Part shown: positions 24,858 through 34,863 of the stretch, one piece after another | How positions within the stretch are numbered: position 1 is the stretch's first letter | Layout: every line of letters begins with the position of its first letter | Source: Arthrobacter sp. ISL-85 | GTDB taxonomy: Bacteria; Actinomycetota; Actinomycetes; Actinomycetales; Micrococcaceae | Assembly: GCF_018613675.1 (NCBI RefSeq) | Contig: NZ_JAGGPQ010000015.1 | Location: 1 to 64,000 of the forward strand | Reading direction: 5' to 3' | DNA: 64,000 nucleotides | Position numbers and translations under genes: made by a program | The notes under the pieces: generated by a model | The model's database searches: none | Told to the model about the DNA's origin: nothing | Seen by the model: the letters and a program-made list of their open reading frames with translations, nothing else

Positions 24858-26966
24858 TCAGGCGTCGATGCGTTCCCGGTCCAGGCTGGACGCGCCGGCG
24901 ATGATGAAGTCCTTGCGCGGAGACACATCCGAGCCCATCAGCAGGTCGAAAATTTCTTCCGCCTGCTGCGCATTTTCGATTCCCACTTTGCGCAGCGTGC
25001 GGTGCCGCGGGTCCATGGTGGTTTCGGCCAACTGCTCGGCATCCATCTCCCCCAGGCCCTTGTACCGCTGGATGGGTTCCTTGTACCGCTTGCCTTCCTT
25101 GGCCAGGCGGGCCAGCAGCACGTGAAGTTCGGCCTCCGAGTAGGTGTAAATCATCTCGTTGGCCTTCTGGCCGGCGTTGATGACCTCCACCCGGTGCAGC
25201 GGCGGAACCGCGGCAAACACCCTTCCCTCCAGGATCATGGGCCGCATGTAGCGGAAGAACAGCGTCAGCAGCAGCGTCCGGATGTGGGCACCGTCCACGT
25301 CGGCGTCGGTCATGAGGATCACCTTGCCGTAGCGGGCGGCACTGATGTCGAAGCTGCGGCCGGAGCCTGCACCCACCACCTGGATGAGGGCCGCGCACTC
25401 GGCGTTGGAGAGCATGTCCCCCACCGATGCCTTCTGGACGTTGAGGATCTTGCCGCGGATGGGCAGCAGGGCCTGGAAGTCCGAGGAGCGGGCCAGCTTG
25501 GCCGTACCCAGCGCCGAGTCGCCTTCCACGATGAACAGTTCCGAACGTTCGACGTCGTCCGTCCGGCAGTCAGCGAGCTTGGTGGGCATCGAGGAGGTTT
25601 CCAGCGCGTTCTTGCGCCGCTGGGTCTCCTTGTGCACGCGGGCCGAGATGCGGGACTTCATCTCGTTGACGATCTTTTCCAGCAGCAGCGCGGACTGCGC
25701 TTTGTCGTTCCGGTTGCTGGCCGACAGCTTGGCGGAGATCTCCTTCTCCACCACCTTGGCCACGATCGCGCGGACCGCACTGGTGCCGAGGATCTCCTTG
25801 GTCTGGCCTTCGAACTGTGGCTCCGCGAGCCGGACGGTCAGCACTGCAGTCAGTCCGGCGAAGATGTCGTCCTTTTCGATCTTGTCATTGCCGGCCTTGA
25901 GCTTGCGGGCATTGGCCTCCACCGCTTTGCGGAAGGTCTTGATCAGTGCCTGTTCGAAGCCTGACTGGTGGGTACCCCCCTTTGGCGTGGCGATGATGTT
26001 CACGAAGCTCCGCACCGTGCTGTCATAGCCGATCCCCCAGCGGAGCGCCACGTCCACCTCGCAGTCACGCTCAACCTCGGCCAGCTGGCTGTGCCCCCGT
26101 TCGTCCAGGACCGGCACCGTCTCCTTGAACTTCCCTGACCCATGCAGCCGCCAGACGTCAGTGACCGCCGGATCGGCAGCAAGGAACTCGACGAATTCGG
26201 AAATGCCGCCGTCGTGGTGGAACACCTCTTCGTGCGGGCCGGCTTCGCCCGGGGTCCCGGGGACCTTGCGCTCGTCACGCACCGTGAGCTTAAGGCCGGG
26301 CACCAGGAAGGAGGTCTGGCGTGCACGGGCAACCAGGTCCTCGTAGGAGAACTTGGCGTCGGAGGTGAAGATCTGCCGGTCCGCCCAGTAGCGGATCCTG
26401 GTGCCGGTGACACCGCGCTTGGCCTTGCCCACCACGTCGAGGACAGAGTCGTTGACGAACGGCGTGAACGGCGCTGCCGGATCCAGCCTGGAACCAGTGT
26501 CCTTGAAGCGGCCGGGTTCACCCCGTCGGAAGGACATCTTGTACGTCTTTCCGCCGCGGTCCACCTCTACGTCCAGGCGGGAGGACAGTGCGTTCACCAC
26601 GGAGGCGCCCACACCATGGAGTCCGCCGGAGGCGGTGTAGGAGCCGCCGCCGAACTTACCGCCGGCGTGCAGCTTCGTGAAGACCACCTCGACGCCGGTG
26701 AGTCCCGTCTTGGGCTCCTTGTCGACGGGGATGCCGCGGCCGTCGTCGTGGATCTCCACGGAGTTGTCCGCATGGAGGATGATGCGGATGTCGTGGCCGA
26801 ACCCGGCCAGGGCCTCGTCCACGGAGTTGTCGATGATTTCCCAGAGGCAGTGCATGAGGCCGCGCGAGTCGGTTGAGCCGATGTACATGCCCGGGCGCTT
26901 GCGGACGGCTTCGAGGCCTTCCAGGACGGAGAGGTGCCGGGCGGTGTACTCAGAGCTTGGTGCCAC
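24858..26966 (-). CDS. parE: DNA topoisomerase IV subunit B (ParE/GyrB-like)
   Basis: The ATPase subunit of a type IIA topoisomerase, 702 residues. The GHKL ATPase begins with VRKRPGMYIGSTDSRGLMH and contains NSVDEALAG, DDGRGIPVD and the GLHGVGASVVNAL loop. The TOPRIM part has FIVEGDSALG, LPIRGKILNVQKA and the TDADVDGAHI metal site. The EGDSA-type Toprim with LPIRGK, together with the separate ParC-like gene at 13848, fits topoisomerase IV. It is convergent with the M56 gene. A short inverted repeat GCCGCC-CGG-GGCGGC after the M56 stop might end transcription, but this is weak. Confidence 0.92.
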   Translation of the reverse strand: MAPSSEYTARHLSVLEGLEAVRKRPGMYIGSTDSRGLMHCLWEIIDNSVDEALAGFGHDIRIILHADNSVEIHDDGRGIPVDKEPKTGLTGVEVVFTKLHAGGKFGGGSYTASGGLHGVGASVVNALSSRLDVEVDRGGKTYKMSFRRGEPGRFKDTGSRLDPAAPFTPFVNDSVLDVVGKAKRGVTGTRIRYWADRQIFTSDAKFSYEDLVARARQTSFLVPGLKLTVRDERKVPGTPGEAGPHEEVFHHDGGISEFVEFLAADPAVTDVWRLHGSGKFKETVPVLDERGHSQLAEVERDCEVDVALRWGIGYDSTVRSFVNIIATPKGGTHQSGFEQALIKTFRKAVEANARKLKAGNDKIEKDDIFAGLTAVLTVRLAEPQFEGQTKEILGTSAVRAIVAKVVEKEISAKLSASNRNDKAQSALLLEKIVNEMKSRISARVHKETQRRKNALETSSMPTKLADCRTDDVERSELFIVEGDSALGTAKLARSSDFQALLPIRGKILNVQKASVGDMLSNAECAALIQVVGAGSGRSFDISAARYGKVILMTDADVDGAHIRTLLLTLFFRYMRPMILEGRVFAAVPPLHRVEVINAGQKANEMIYTYSEAELHVLLARLAKEGKRYKEPIQRYKGLGEMDAEQLAETTMDPRHRTLRKVGIENAQQAEEIFDLLMGSDVSPRKDFIIAGASSLDRERIDA

Positions 26967-27222
26967 GGGTGATGAACTCCTTCAGGGACGTCAATGCGGC
27001 GCTGGAACCGCACCTTCCAGACTAGTCGGCAGCGGCGGTGACAGCCGCCTGCCACACCCACCGGCGCCTGTGCGGCGCACCACCAGCCCCCGTGACCGGC
27101 GGAACTTGGCCATTCTTGACCGAACCTTGTGGATACGCGCACAGCGAACTTGCCCCATCCTTGCGATGGTTTGGATACGAATGCTGGTTATATAGATGTA
27201 CTGATCTACTAAGGAGGCCGAC

Positions 27223-27444
27223 ATGACAACAGCAGTGGCAGACCGCACACTCAACGCACTCGACCGGTGCGACCGTTGCGGAGCCCAGGCATATGTGCGG
27301 GTTGTACTCGAGTCCTCCGGCGGTGAGCTGCTGTTCTGCGGCCACCATGCCCGTGCAGTCGAGGCGACGCTCAAGCCGTTGAGCTCCGACTGGCACGATG
27401 AGACGGGAAAGCTTCACGAGAAAGCTGCCGTGGAAATCGACTAG
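27223..27444 (+). CDS. small zinc-ribbon-like protein (DUF7455)
   Basis: The product is 73 residues with CDRCGAQAYVRVV near the N-terminus and LLFCGHHA about 20 residues later, which would form a four-ligand zinc site. It matches a small actinobacterial family placed near the primary sigma factor gene. AAGGAGG precedes the ATG. A strong bidirectional hairpin terminator follows. Function is unknown; binding to RNA polymerase or nucleic acid is a guess from size, zinc motif and position. Confidence 0.85.
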   Translation: MTTAVADRTLNALDRCDRCGAQAYVRVVLESSGGELLFCGHHARAVEATLKPLSSDWHDETGKLHEKAAVEID

Positions 27445-27467
27445 ATGAGGCATCGGTAACAACAAAA

Positions 27468-27504
27468 CCTGCGGGGCCCTTCCGCCACGGAAGGGCCCCG
27501 CAGG
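27468..27504. terminator. strong hairpin terminator after DUF7455 gene
   Basis: A 17-bp perfect stem (CCTGCGGGGCCCTTCCG and its complement) with a three-base loop follows the DUF7455 stop by 23 bases. It has an A-rich flank on the left, so it could stop transcription from both directions. Confidence 0.85.
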
Positions 27505-27583
27505 CGTTTAAGAAAACCCATCGGATCGTGCCCTTGCCACGGCCGAACGCGACAGACACTAAGACAACAGGGGGCCGAAGACA

Positions 27584-27632
27584 ACAGGGGCCGTCCCAAA
27601 TCCACTGGCAGTGGATTCGGGACGGCCCCTGT
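27584..27632 (-). terminator. hairpin terminator of the sigma factor gene
   Basis: A long stem, ACAGGGGCCGTCCC paired with GGGACGGCCCCTGT and an inner ATCCACTG/CAGTGGAT arm, lies 17 bases beyond the sigA stop codon. Confidence 0.8.
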
Positions 27633-27649
27633 TTGGTCCTGCTGGAGAC

Positions 27650-28960
27650 TTAGTCCAGGTAGTCCCGCAGCACCTGCGACCTGGAGGGGTGGCGGAGCTT
27701 GGACATGGTCTTCGATTCGATCTGGCGGATCCGCTCGCGGGTGACGCCGTAGACCTTTCCGATTTCGTCTAAAGTCTTCGGCTGTCCGTCCGTCAGGCCG
27801 AACCGCATGGCCACCACGCCGGCCTCTCGCTCGGAGAGGGTGTCCAGCACCGAGTGCAGCTGCTCCTGCAGGAGGGTGAAGCTCACGGCGTCAGCCGGGA
27901 CAACGGCCTCGGAGTCCTCGATCAGGTCGCCGAACTCCGAATCGCCGTCCTCGCCCAGGGGCGTATGGAGCGAAATCGGTTCGCGGCCGTACTTCTGGAC
28001 TTCGACAACCTTTTCGGGCGTCATGTCCAGTTCCAGCGCCAGTTCCTCGGGCGTGGGTTCGCGGCCCAGGTCCTGCAGCATCTGGCGCTGGACACGTGCC
28101 AGCTTGTTGATGACCTCGACCATGTGCACCGGAATGCGGATGGTGCGTGCCTGGTCGGCCATGGCGCGGGTGATGGCCTGGCGGATCCACCAGGTGGCGT
28201 ACGTGGAGAACTTGAAGCCCTTGGTGTAGTCGAACTTCTCCACGGCGCGGATCAGGCCCAGGTTGCCTTCCTGGATCAGGTCCAGGAACAGCATGCCGCG
28301 GCCGGTGTAGCGCTTGGCCAGCGAAACCACCAGGCGCAGGTTGGCCTCCAGCAGGTGGTTCTTGGCGCGCTTGCCGTCGTGGATGATGAACTCAAGTTCA
28401 CGCTTGTACTTCGGATCCATGGACCCGTCGTCGGCGGCGATCTTCTCCTCGGCAAACAGCCCGGCTTCGATCCGCAGCGCAAGGTCCACTTCCTGCTCCG
28501 CGTTGAGCAGTGCCACCTTGCCGATCTGCTTCAGGTAGTCCTTGACGGGGTCAGCCGTGGCGCCGGCAGACATGACCTGCTGCACAGGAGCGTCGTCGTC
28601 ATCCGCGTCGGAGTAGACGAAGCCCGTGCCGGAGCCGGCTGCGCCCTTTACGGGGTCAGCTTCGGCATCCTCCTCGACGACTTCGGCGCCTTCGAGTGCG
28701 GTCTCGTCGAGGTCTTCCTCGACTTCTCCGGCCGCGTCATCGTCGTCGGCGTTCTTTCCCGCGGCCGCTGCTGCAGCCTTGGCGCCGGGCTTGGGCCCAC
28801 GCTTCTTGGGCTCGCGCTTGCCGTCCGCTCCAGCTTCGCCGGCCGACGCCTTGTTGGCTGCCCGCGTGGCTGCCCGCTTGGCGTTGGTCGCGGCCTGCTT
28901 CTCCTCAGGGGACAAGACGTCCTGGGCGGCGGAATCCTTCTTCGTGGAAGACGGGGTCAC
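27650..28960 (-). CDS. sigA: primary RNA polymerase sigma factor (SigA/HrdB)
   Basis: The 436-residue product is a group 1 sigma-70 factor. A lysine/alanine-rich N-terminal arm (about 100 residues) and an acidic stretch precede region 1.2 ([16 protein letters not shown]). Region 2 includes [19 protein letters not shown] and the -10-recognising [15 protein letters not shown]. Region 3 follows, and region 4.2 contains [20 protein letters not shown] for -35 recognition. The upstream region has a TTGACA element and a GGGAAC-N18-GTTG element of the SigR/SigH type, so housekeeping sigma production may rise under thiol stress. It is monocistronic with its own terminator. Confidence 0.97.
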   Translation of the reverse strand: MTPSSTKKDSAAQDVLSPEEKQAATNAKRAATRAANKASAGEAGADGKREPKKRGPKPGAKAAAAAAGKNADDDDAAGEVEEDLDETALEGAEVVEEDAEADPVKGAAGSGTGFVYSDADDDDAPVQQVMSAGATADPVKDYLKQIGKVALLNAEQEVDLALRIEAGLFAEEKIAADDGSMDPKYKRELEFIIHDGKRAKNHLLEANLRLVVSLAKRYTGRGMLFLDLIQEGNLGLIRAVEKFDYTKGFKFSTYATWWIRQAITRAMADQARTIRIPVHMVEVINKLARVQRQMLQDLGREPTPEELALELDMTPEKVVEVQKYGREPISLHTPLGEDGDSEFGDLIEDSEAVVPADAVSFTLLQEQLHSVLDTLSEREAGVVAMRFGLTDGQPKTLDEIGKVYGVTRERIRQIESKTMSKLRHPSRSQVLRDYLD

Positions 28961-29275
28961 AGAAAACCTTTCTAGCGGTGGTCTGTGGAATCACCATACG
29001 GGCAACACCACTATGACCCTGTCAAGTCCGTGATGAAAACCTAGCGCCACCACGGCCGGCAGAGTCACTTAAGACAACTCCCGGAGCGGCTGTAATGTTC
29101 CCTTGCGGGGACGGTTACAAGCACTCGATACACGGACCCAACCGGGTCTCGGCATCTATTGTCTCATGATTTGCCCGGATCCGGCCTCTCCTGCTGCCAT
29201 CCGTTCCCACTGCCTTTCAAGGACCGCCCGTGCCGGGGTTGCCTCCGCCGATCCCCCAGCGTGGCTCCCCTCCGC
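28961..29275. other. 315-base intergenic region upstream of sigA
   Basis: This is the longest stretch without a gene. It holds the sigA leader, a TTGACA hexamer reading leftward about 60 bases before the sigA start (no well-spaced -10 found), and the SigR-like promoter at 29075-29102. I see no small ORF worth calling and no tRNA. Confidence 0.6.
29075..29102 (-). promoter_or_regulatory. SigR/SigH-type promoter element upstream of sigA
   Basis: On the minus strand GGGAAC is followed by 18 bases and GTTG. This closely matches the actinobacterial oxidative-stress sigma consensus GGGAAT-N18-GTT (one mismatch). The predicted start gives a leader of about 105 bases before sigA. Confidence 0.45.
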
Positions 29276-30613
29276 TCAAAGGGCCGCTGTCTCCCCCGTT
29301 CCTTCCCCTCCGGGTTCCTCCCGGAACTTCTGCCAGGCCGCGTCCTTCCGCGCAGCCCAGCCGCAGAGCGTTCCCCTGCCTACAAGGTCCAGCAAAAGCT
29401 CCGCGAGGCGGTAGCCCGGTTCGAGCTCAAGAGCCTGGTTCAGGTAGGCAGCAGAGTAAGACCCGCGGCCCCTGCACCACGCGACCCAGCCCTGAAGGGT
29501 CAGTGCTGCGGCCGCCGGGCGCCCACCCAGCACAGCCAGTTGACCAAGAATCCCGTCCAGGGCGTCCAGGCCCTGCCAGTCGGGAACCTCGGGCGCCATC
29601 CCCATGAGGACCTCGCCGTAGCCGGCAGGAGCGGAGCCAGAAGTCCTCCCGGTTCCCCGCGCCTGGCGCAAGTCGTTGGGACGGCCGGCCGTAGTCCCCG
29701 CCGCTTCGGCCATCCGGCCACTCCTCGCAAAGCGGCGGCGCGCGAACTCCACCGGAGGCAGCAGCGGCAGCGAGACCACCGGGATCCCGTCGCCGTCCCC
29801 GCCGCCGTCCCGAAGCACGCCGAACTGTTCGGCACCGGCCTCCGCAGCGTTCCTGCCGGCCGCTGCCATCACCAGCACCGCGTCGCGCCAGGTGGGGCAG
29901 AGCAGCGTGGCGCGGAGGAAGGCGTCGCGGTCAACGTCCGGCATCCATGGGCCGGCCTGGGACCGGTCCAGCAGCATCTCCCAAAAATCGAGCACGGCAT
30001 TGAACTGCGTCCTGGATCCGAACCTCCCGCCAAGTTCCTCCTCCCAGCCAGCCTGCGCCTCAAGGACGGCGGCCAGGTGCATGGCGGGAACCGCTGGTGC
30101 CGGGCCGCCGCCTGCCCTTGGCGCTGGACCAACGCTGCTGCCCCGGTAAACCATTTCAGTGTTCAGCATGCTGTCCCTGATCTGCTGCACGGGGCGCCCC
30201 GGAAGCGGGCAACAGGAAGTATCGGAGCACAACGCGTCACGCCAATATTCATCCCCCACCAACCAGGCATCGCGGACGGGCATCCCGCCTTGGGCCAGTG
30301 CTGACTGCACCACCGAGATCAGGCGGCGGTAAGCGGACGGGGGAACCATGGCGGCGTCGCTGGTGAAAACGGCCAGCAAGGCGCCGTCAGCGTCATGGTC
30401 CGACGCAAGGTAACGGCGGACGGCCCGGGCGAACGCGGCCTGGTCTGCCTGTGCCTCCCGGCCCGGGAGGTCGAGCCGCAACGTGGCGCCGAGCCTGGTG
30501 CCGTGCAGCGTCATGGCCACCAGGCTGGAGGCGGGCCAGTACCCCAACGAGTGCGGAATGAAGCCAAGGATGTCTTCCGGCCCGCGGACTGTTAGTCGAT
30601 CTGAAGCTGTCAT
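29276..30613 (-). CDS. DUF4192 family protein
   Basis: This soluble 445-residue protein has the family opening LTVRGPEDILGFIPHSLGYWPASSLVAMTLHG and a C-terminal tetratricopeptide-like helical region (ALTLQGWVAWCRGRGSYSAAYLNQALEL). DUF4192 proteins are widespread in actinobacteria and have no assigned function. The ATG is at 30613. The gene lies 112 bases from the 3' end of the MFS gene, in the same direction, and precedes the sigA upstream region. The family call is firm. Confidence 0.88.
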   Translation of the reverse strand: MTASDRLTVRGPEDILGFIPHSLGYWPASSLVAMTLHGTRLGATLRLDLPGREAQADQAAFARAVRRYLASDHDADGALLAVFTSDAAMVPPSAYRRLISVVQSALAQGGMPVRDAWLVGDEYWRDALCSDTSCCPLPGRPVQQIRDSMLNTEMVYRGSSVGPAPRAGGGPAPAVPAMHLAAVLEAQAGWEEELGGRFGSRTQFNAVLDFWEMLLDRSQAGPWMPDVDRDAFLRATLLCPTWRDAVLVMAAAGRNAAEAGAEQFGVLRDGGGDGDGIPVVSLPLLPPVEFARRRFARSGRMAEAAGTTAGRPNDLRQARGTGRTSGSAPAGYGEVLMGMAPEVPDWQGLDALDGILGQLAVLGGRPAAAALTLQGWVAWCRGRGSYSAAYLNQALELEPGYRLAELLLDLVGRGTLCGWAARKDAAWQKFREEPGGEGTGETAAL

Positions 30614-30724
30614 GGCTCCAGCATTCGCCGCTGGCCGGGCAGCGGGCAGTGCTGGATTCCGCTATGTGGGTAAATGGCACGGTGGAGGAACAGTGCCGGT
30701 AAGAACAGCTAAAGCCGGGCAGGC

Positions 30725-32071
30725 TCAGTCGTCGGTGGGGGTGGTCTGCCGGCGGCGCGCCAGGCTTTCGCGGCGCTGCCGGGCCAGGGCGCTGCGCAGT
30801 GGAGGCACCACGATCCCCTGGTCGGCCATCTGCCGCCGCACCTTCCGCCGGGAGGCCAGGATGGCGGCGGCGCCCACCGCCAGGAGCACGAACTGGACGC
30901 TTAGTGCCAGCCGGAAGGGGGCCAGGCCGTACAGCACCCCCTGCGAGAATCCGGTGGCGTAGAGGACGTCAAGCACCAGGCCGATGAGGAAAATGGACAC
31001 CAAGGCCGCGATGAAGCCGCCAACATTGACGATCCCGGTGGCGGTGCCGATCCGGTGCGCGGGATTGAAGGTCCGTGCAAAGTCGAAGCCGATCATGGAG
31101 CCTGGGCCACCGATTGCGAGGACCACCACCAATCCGGCCAGCAGCCACAGCGGAGCGCGGCCGGGCACCAGCAGCACGGCGGCCCAGGCGGCGGCGGTGC
31201 CGGCAGCAATCAGCAGCACCATGGTGGAACGGCGCAGCGGGTGGCGCGAGACGAAGCGCCCGATGAAGGGGCCCACCGCCATGGCAGCAGCGACGTACAG
31301 CGCCATCAGGGCGGCAACGGTACCGGCGTCCAGGCCCTGTGCCGAGATAAGGAACGGATAGCCCCAGGTCATGGCGAAGACGGTGCCGCTGAACTGGATG
31401 GTGAAATGGCTCCACATCCCCAGCCGTGTCCCGGGTTGCCTCCAGGCGCGGGCCAGCGAGGCCCCTGTGGCCCGGAGGCCTTGCCGGGCGTGCGGCCGCT
31501 CCGTGCCCGGGGGAGCATCCTGCAGCAGCAGGACGACGAGCACGACGGCGAGCGCTGACATACCGGCCAGCATCAGGAAGGCAGGGGTCCAGCCGGACAG
31601 GTGCAGGACCAGAGCGAACGGCAGGACGCTGAACAGCTGCCCCAACTGGCCGGACATGCCAGTCAGCTGCGTGACAAGCGGGACCCGGGCGGGCGCGAAC
31701 CACAGCGGGATGAGGCGAATCACTGAGATAAAGGTCATAGCATCGCCGGCGCCCACCAGGACGCGGCCCAGAACTCCCCCGGGGATGCTTTCGGCGAAGG
31801 CCAGCTGCAGCTGTCCGAGTCCCATCAGGACTGCACCGCCGGCGATCATGGCCCGCGATCCGAGCCTGTCCACCAGCAGGCCCACGGGAATCTGGAGACC
31901 TGCGTAGACCAGCAGCTGCAGGACGGTAAAGAAGGAAATAGCGGACGCCGAGGCGTGGAACCGCTCCGTGGCCTCGAGTCCCACCACACCGAACGAGGTA
32001 CGCTGCGCCACGGCCACCAGGTACCCGAAAATTCCAATTGTCCAGATAAGCCAGGCGCGGGGTGCAGTCAC
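30725..32071 (-). CDS. major facilitator superfamily transporter
   Basis: The 448-residue product has twelve predicted membrane helices, an MFS loop 2-3 motif (VGLLVDRLGSRAM) and a hydrophilic central loop near GTERPHARQG. It resembles drug/anion-type MFS carriers, but the substrate cannot be predicted. Two GTG codons are possible starts. I prefer the second (32071) because a CATAAT hexamer lies exactly six bases before it, matching the leaderless spacing of other genes here; the alternative is 32074. A basic, arginine-rich C-terminal tail of about 40 residues is cytoplasmic. Confidence 0.88.
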   Translation of the reverse strand: MTAPRAWLIWTIGIFGYLVAVAQRTSFGVVGLEATERFHASASAISFFTVLQLLVYAGLQIPVGLLVDRLGSRAMIAGGAVLMGLGQLQLAFAESIPGGVLGRVLVGAGDAMTFISVIRLIPLWFAPARVPLVTQLTGMSGQLGQLFSVLPFALVLHLSGWTPAFLMLAGMSALAVVLVVLLLQDAPPGTERPHARQGLRATGASLARAWRQPGTRLGMWSHFTIQFSGTVFAMTWGYPFLISAQGLDAGTVAALMALYVAAAMAVGPFIGRFVSRHPLRRSTMVLLIAAGTAAAWAAVLLVPGRAPLWLLAGLVVVLAIGGPGSMIGFDFARTFNPAHRIGTATGIVNVGGFIAALVSIFLIGLVLDVLYATGFSQGVLYGLAPFRLALSVQFVLLAVGAAAILASRRKVRRQMADQGIVVPPLRSALARQRRESLARRRQTTPTDD

Positions 32072-32077
32072 CACTTC

Positions 32078-32083
32078 ATTATG
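32078..32083 (-). promoter_or_regulatory. -10 hexamer CATAAT, leaderless start of MFS gene
   Basis: On the minus strand CATAAT (five of six bases of TATAAT) is followed by six bases and a GTG codon, which helps decide the start. Confidence 0.5.
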
Positions 32084-32122
32084 CCCGTCCAGGGCGCGCG
32101 CACCCGCAGCTGTGACGCCGGG

Positions 32123-33061
32123 CTACTGCCCCGGGTTCTCCCTGGCCAGGTAGGCCTCCACGGCGGCGCCGATGTCGTCGGCGTCGGGAAGCTCGTCATT
32201 CTCGTTGGCCAGGAGCGACCGGCGCACCATGCCGTCTGCTTTCTCGTCGTACCGGGTTTCGAGGCGGGAAACCACTTGCTGGACCTCCTCGGAGGCCTCG
32301 ATCTGCTCGGCGATCTGGCGGCTGACTTCGCGGCCCGCTTCGCGGAGCCGGTCGGTGGGCAGCATGAGGGACGTCGCTGCACCCAGGTATTCCAGGCCGG
32401 CGACGGCGGCGGTCGGGTACTCGGCTTCGGCCAGGTAGTGCGGGACGTGGATGACATACCCGGCAACATTGCGTCCGGCTTCCACAAGGCGCAGTTCGAG
32501 GATGTGGCCCACAGCGGCAGGAACTTCGACCGTGGGCTTCCACACCGAGATGCCCTCAATCAGCTCAGGCCGGTTCCCGTGCACCGTCACGCCTACGGGG
32601 CGGGTGTGCGGTACGGGCATGGGGATGGAGTGGATCCAGGTAACCAGGTTGACATCCAGTTTCTCCACGATGTTCACCACAGCGCGGGCGAACCGCTCCC
32701 ACTGCAGGTCGGGTTCGAAACCAGCCAGCAGGAGGAATGGCTTCCCCAGGCCGTCCACCAGGCGGTAGAGGGCCAGCCGGGGCTCCTGGTAGTCCTGGAT
32801 GTGGTCCTCCACGAAGCTCAGGTGCGGCCGCCGGGACCTGTAGTCGATCAGCTGGTCAGCGTCGAAGACCGCTACGGGTTTGGCTTCGAGGGTGTCCAGC
32901 AGTTCGGCGTTGATCTGCTTCACCACGTGTCCCGCGTCGGCGAAACCGGTGAAACCCATGACCAGGTTCAGCCCCTGGAGTTCGGGGCTGTGGAACAGCT
33001 CGATGTTGCTGGCATAGAGCGCGTCGGGGTCCAGCAGGGAGCCGGAAATCCGTTCAAGCAC
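32123..33061 (-). CDS. PAC2 family protein (proteasome assembly chaperone-like)
   Basis: The 312-residue product matches the PAC2 family. It has LNLVMGFTGFADAGHVVKQ near residues 30-50, a central FLLLAGFEPDLQWERFARAV, and a helical C-terminal tail. Actinobacterial PAC2 proteins are related to archaeal/eukaryotic proteasome-assembly chaperones, but their bacterial role is unproven. The GTG start at 33061 is preceded by GAAAGGAA. It is divergent from pepA across 256 bases, pairing two protein-turnover genes. Confidence 0.88.
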   Translation of the reverse strand: MLERISGSLLDPDALYASNIELFHSPELQGLNLVMGFTGFADAGHVVKQINAELLDTLEAKPVAVFDADQLIDYRSRRPHLSFVEDHIQDYQEPRLALYRLVDGLGKPFLLLAGFEPDLQWERFARAVVNIVEKLDVNLVTWIHSIPMPVPHTRPVGVTVHGNRPELIEGISVWKPTVEVPAAVGHILELRLVEAGRNVAGYVIHVPHYLAEAEYPTAAVAGLEYLGAATSLMLPTDRLREAGREVSRQIAEQIEASEEVQQVVSRLETRYDEKADGMVRRSLLANENDELPDADDIGAAVEAYLARENPGQ

Positions 33062-33317
33062 GGCATGTTCCTTTCAGGGTGCGGGTGGACATCATTCATA
33101 ACGCTGCGCGGGCACGGGGCATTCCACCCGGCGGTGTGGCGCACCTCTCAGGAAATTCTCCCGGGGCGCCAGGGAAGGGCTACGATCGGAACTGGCCTGC
33201 CAGGCGGGCCTGCACCCACCCGGTGACCGTCCGGAACGGCCGGATCCGGGCCACCATGGCAGAGCGCCCAACATGCATCCCTGCCCGAAACGTTTCGAGA
33301 ATTGAGGACTCATCCCT

Positions 33318-34841
33318 GTGGTCAAGAATACTGAAGTCAACCTTAGTACCGTCTCGCGGGACCTGAAGAAGAGCCCCAGCGACGCAGTGGTCATCGGGGT
33401 GGGGCAGGGCACTGACGGGCCCGTCCTGCTGGACAACCCGCTGACGGCGAAGTCCGCGGAGGCACTCGGAGACTCGCTCAAGGCACTCGGAGTGACCGGC
33501 GCTGCCGACCAACTGGTCCGCCTGCCGGGCCTGCCCGAAACCGGTGCCGGCATCCTGGTCCTCGCCGGCGTTGGCAAGGTTCCCGCCACGGGGTCGCTCA
33601 CAGGCGAGGCACTCCGCAGGGCCGCGGGGTCGGCGGTCCGGCAGCTGGCCGGCATGGCCACGGTCACCCTGGCGTTCCCGACGGCGACAGCGCAGGACGT
33701 CACGGCTGTCGCCGAGGGCGCCGCACTGGGCGCCTATTCCTTCACCGAATTCCGTTCCTCTGCGGACGGACTCAAGGATCCTGTCCGCAATGCGGTCATC
33801 TTCACCGACCTGGCCGGCAGCGCGGACCTGGACGCCGCCCTTAAGCGTGCCGGGCTGGTGGCCAAGGCCGTGAACCACACCCGCTCGCTGGTCAACACCC
33901 CGCCCAGCCACCTGTACCCGGAATCGTTCGCGGAGGCCGCCAAGGAACTGGCCAAGGGCCTGCCCGTCAAGGTCACAGTCTGGGACGAGAAGCGACTTGA
34001 AAAGGAGGGTTTCGGCGGCATCATGGGCGTGGGCAAGGGCTCCACCCGGCAACCCCGCCTGGTTAAGGTCGAGTACGCCCCCGCCAAGGCGACCGCCAAG
34101 ATCGCCCTGGTCGGCAAGGGGATCACGTTCGACACCGGCGGAATCTCCCTCAAGCCGGCCCTGAACATGGGCGACATGAAGAGCGACATGGCGGGCGCTG
34201 CCGTCGTCCTTAACACTGTCCTGGCCCTCGCCGGGTTGGGCCTGCCGGTAAAGGCGACTGCCTGGCTCTGCATCGCGGAGAACATGCCCGGCGGTGGCGC
34301 CTCACGCCCCGCGGACGTCCTGACCATGTTCGGCGGCAAGACCGTGGAAGTCCTCAATACCGACGCCGAAGGCCGGCTGGTCATGGCGGACGGCATCGTC
34401 GCTGCCAGCCGCGAATACCCGGACGCCATCATCGATGTCGCCACCCTTACCGGCGCGCAGCTGATCGCACTGGGCAACCGCACCGCAGGAATCATGGGAT
34501 CCGAGAGCGTCACCGATGCGCTCAAGGCAGCAGCGGACCGCGCCGGTGAACTGGTGTGGCCCATGCCCCTGCCGGAGGAACTGCGCCCCACCCTGGATTC
34601 GCAGGTGGCGGACCTGGCGAACATCGGCGAACGGCACGGCGGCATGATGACCGCTGCCGTGTTCCTGCGCGAGTTCGTGGGTAAGGACAAGGCAGGCGAG
34701 CAGATTCCCTGGGCGCACATCGACATTGCGGGACCGTCCTTTAATAACGGCAGCCCTTACGGCTACACGCACAAGCAGGGCACCGGATGCACCGTCCGAA
34801 CTCTGGTTGCCTACGTGGAGGACATCCTGGCCGCCGCCTAG
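33318..34841 (+). CDS. pepA: leucyl aminopeptidase (M17)
   Basis: This cytosolic di-metal aminopeptidase removes N-terminal residues from peptides. The product is 507 residues, with an N-terminal macro-like domain (about 1-170) and a C-terminal catalytic domain. The catalytic domain has VGKGITFDTGGISLKP (metal and catalytic Lys region), MKSDMAGAA, and the signature NTDAEGRLVMAD. All expected metal ligands appear present. The GTG start follows GAGGAC. A Cys-free, Ala-rich N-terminal half is normal for actinobacteria. Divergent from the PAC2 gene. Confidence 0.96.
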   Translation: MVKNTEVNLSTVSRDLKKSPSDAVVIGVGQGTDGPVLLDNPLTAKSAEALGDSLKALGVTGAADQLVRLPGLPETGAGILVLAGVGKVPATGSLTGEALRRAAGSAVRQLAGMATVTLAFPTATAQDVTAVAEGAALGAYSFTEFRSSADGLKDPVRNAVIFTDLAGSADLDAALKRAGLVAKAVNHTRSLVNTPPSHLYPESFAEAAKELAKGLPVKVTVWDEKRLEKEGFGGIMGVGKGSTRQPRLVKVEYAPAKATAKIALVGKGITFDTGGISLKPALNMGDMKSDMAGAAVVLNTVLALAGLGLPVKATAWLCIAENMPGGGASRPADVLTMFGGKTVEVLNTDAEGRLVMADGIVAASREYPDAIIDVATLTGAQLIALGNRTAGIMGSESVTDALKAAADRAGELVWPMPLPEELRPTLDSQVADLANIGERHGGMMTAAVFLREFVGKDKAGEQIPWAHIDIAGPSFNNGSPYGYTHKQGTGCTVRTLVAYVEDILAAA

Positions 34842-34863
34842 GCACGGGCTGTAGCGCCGGTGC

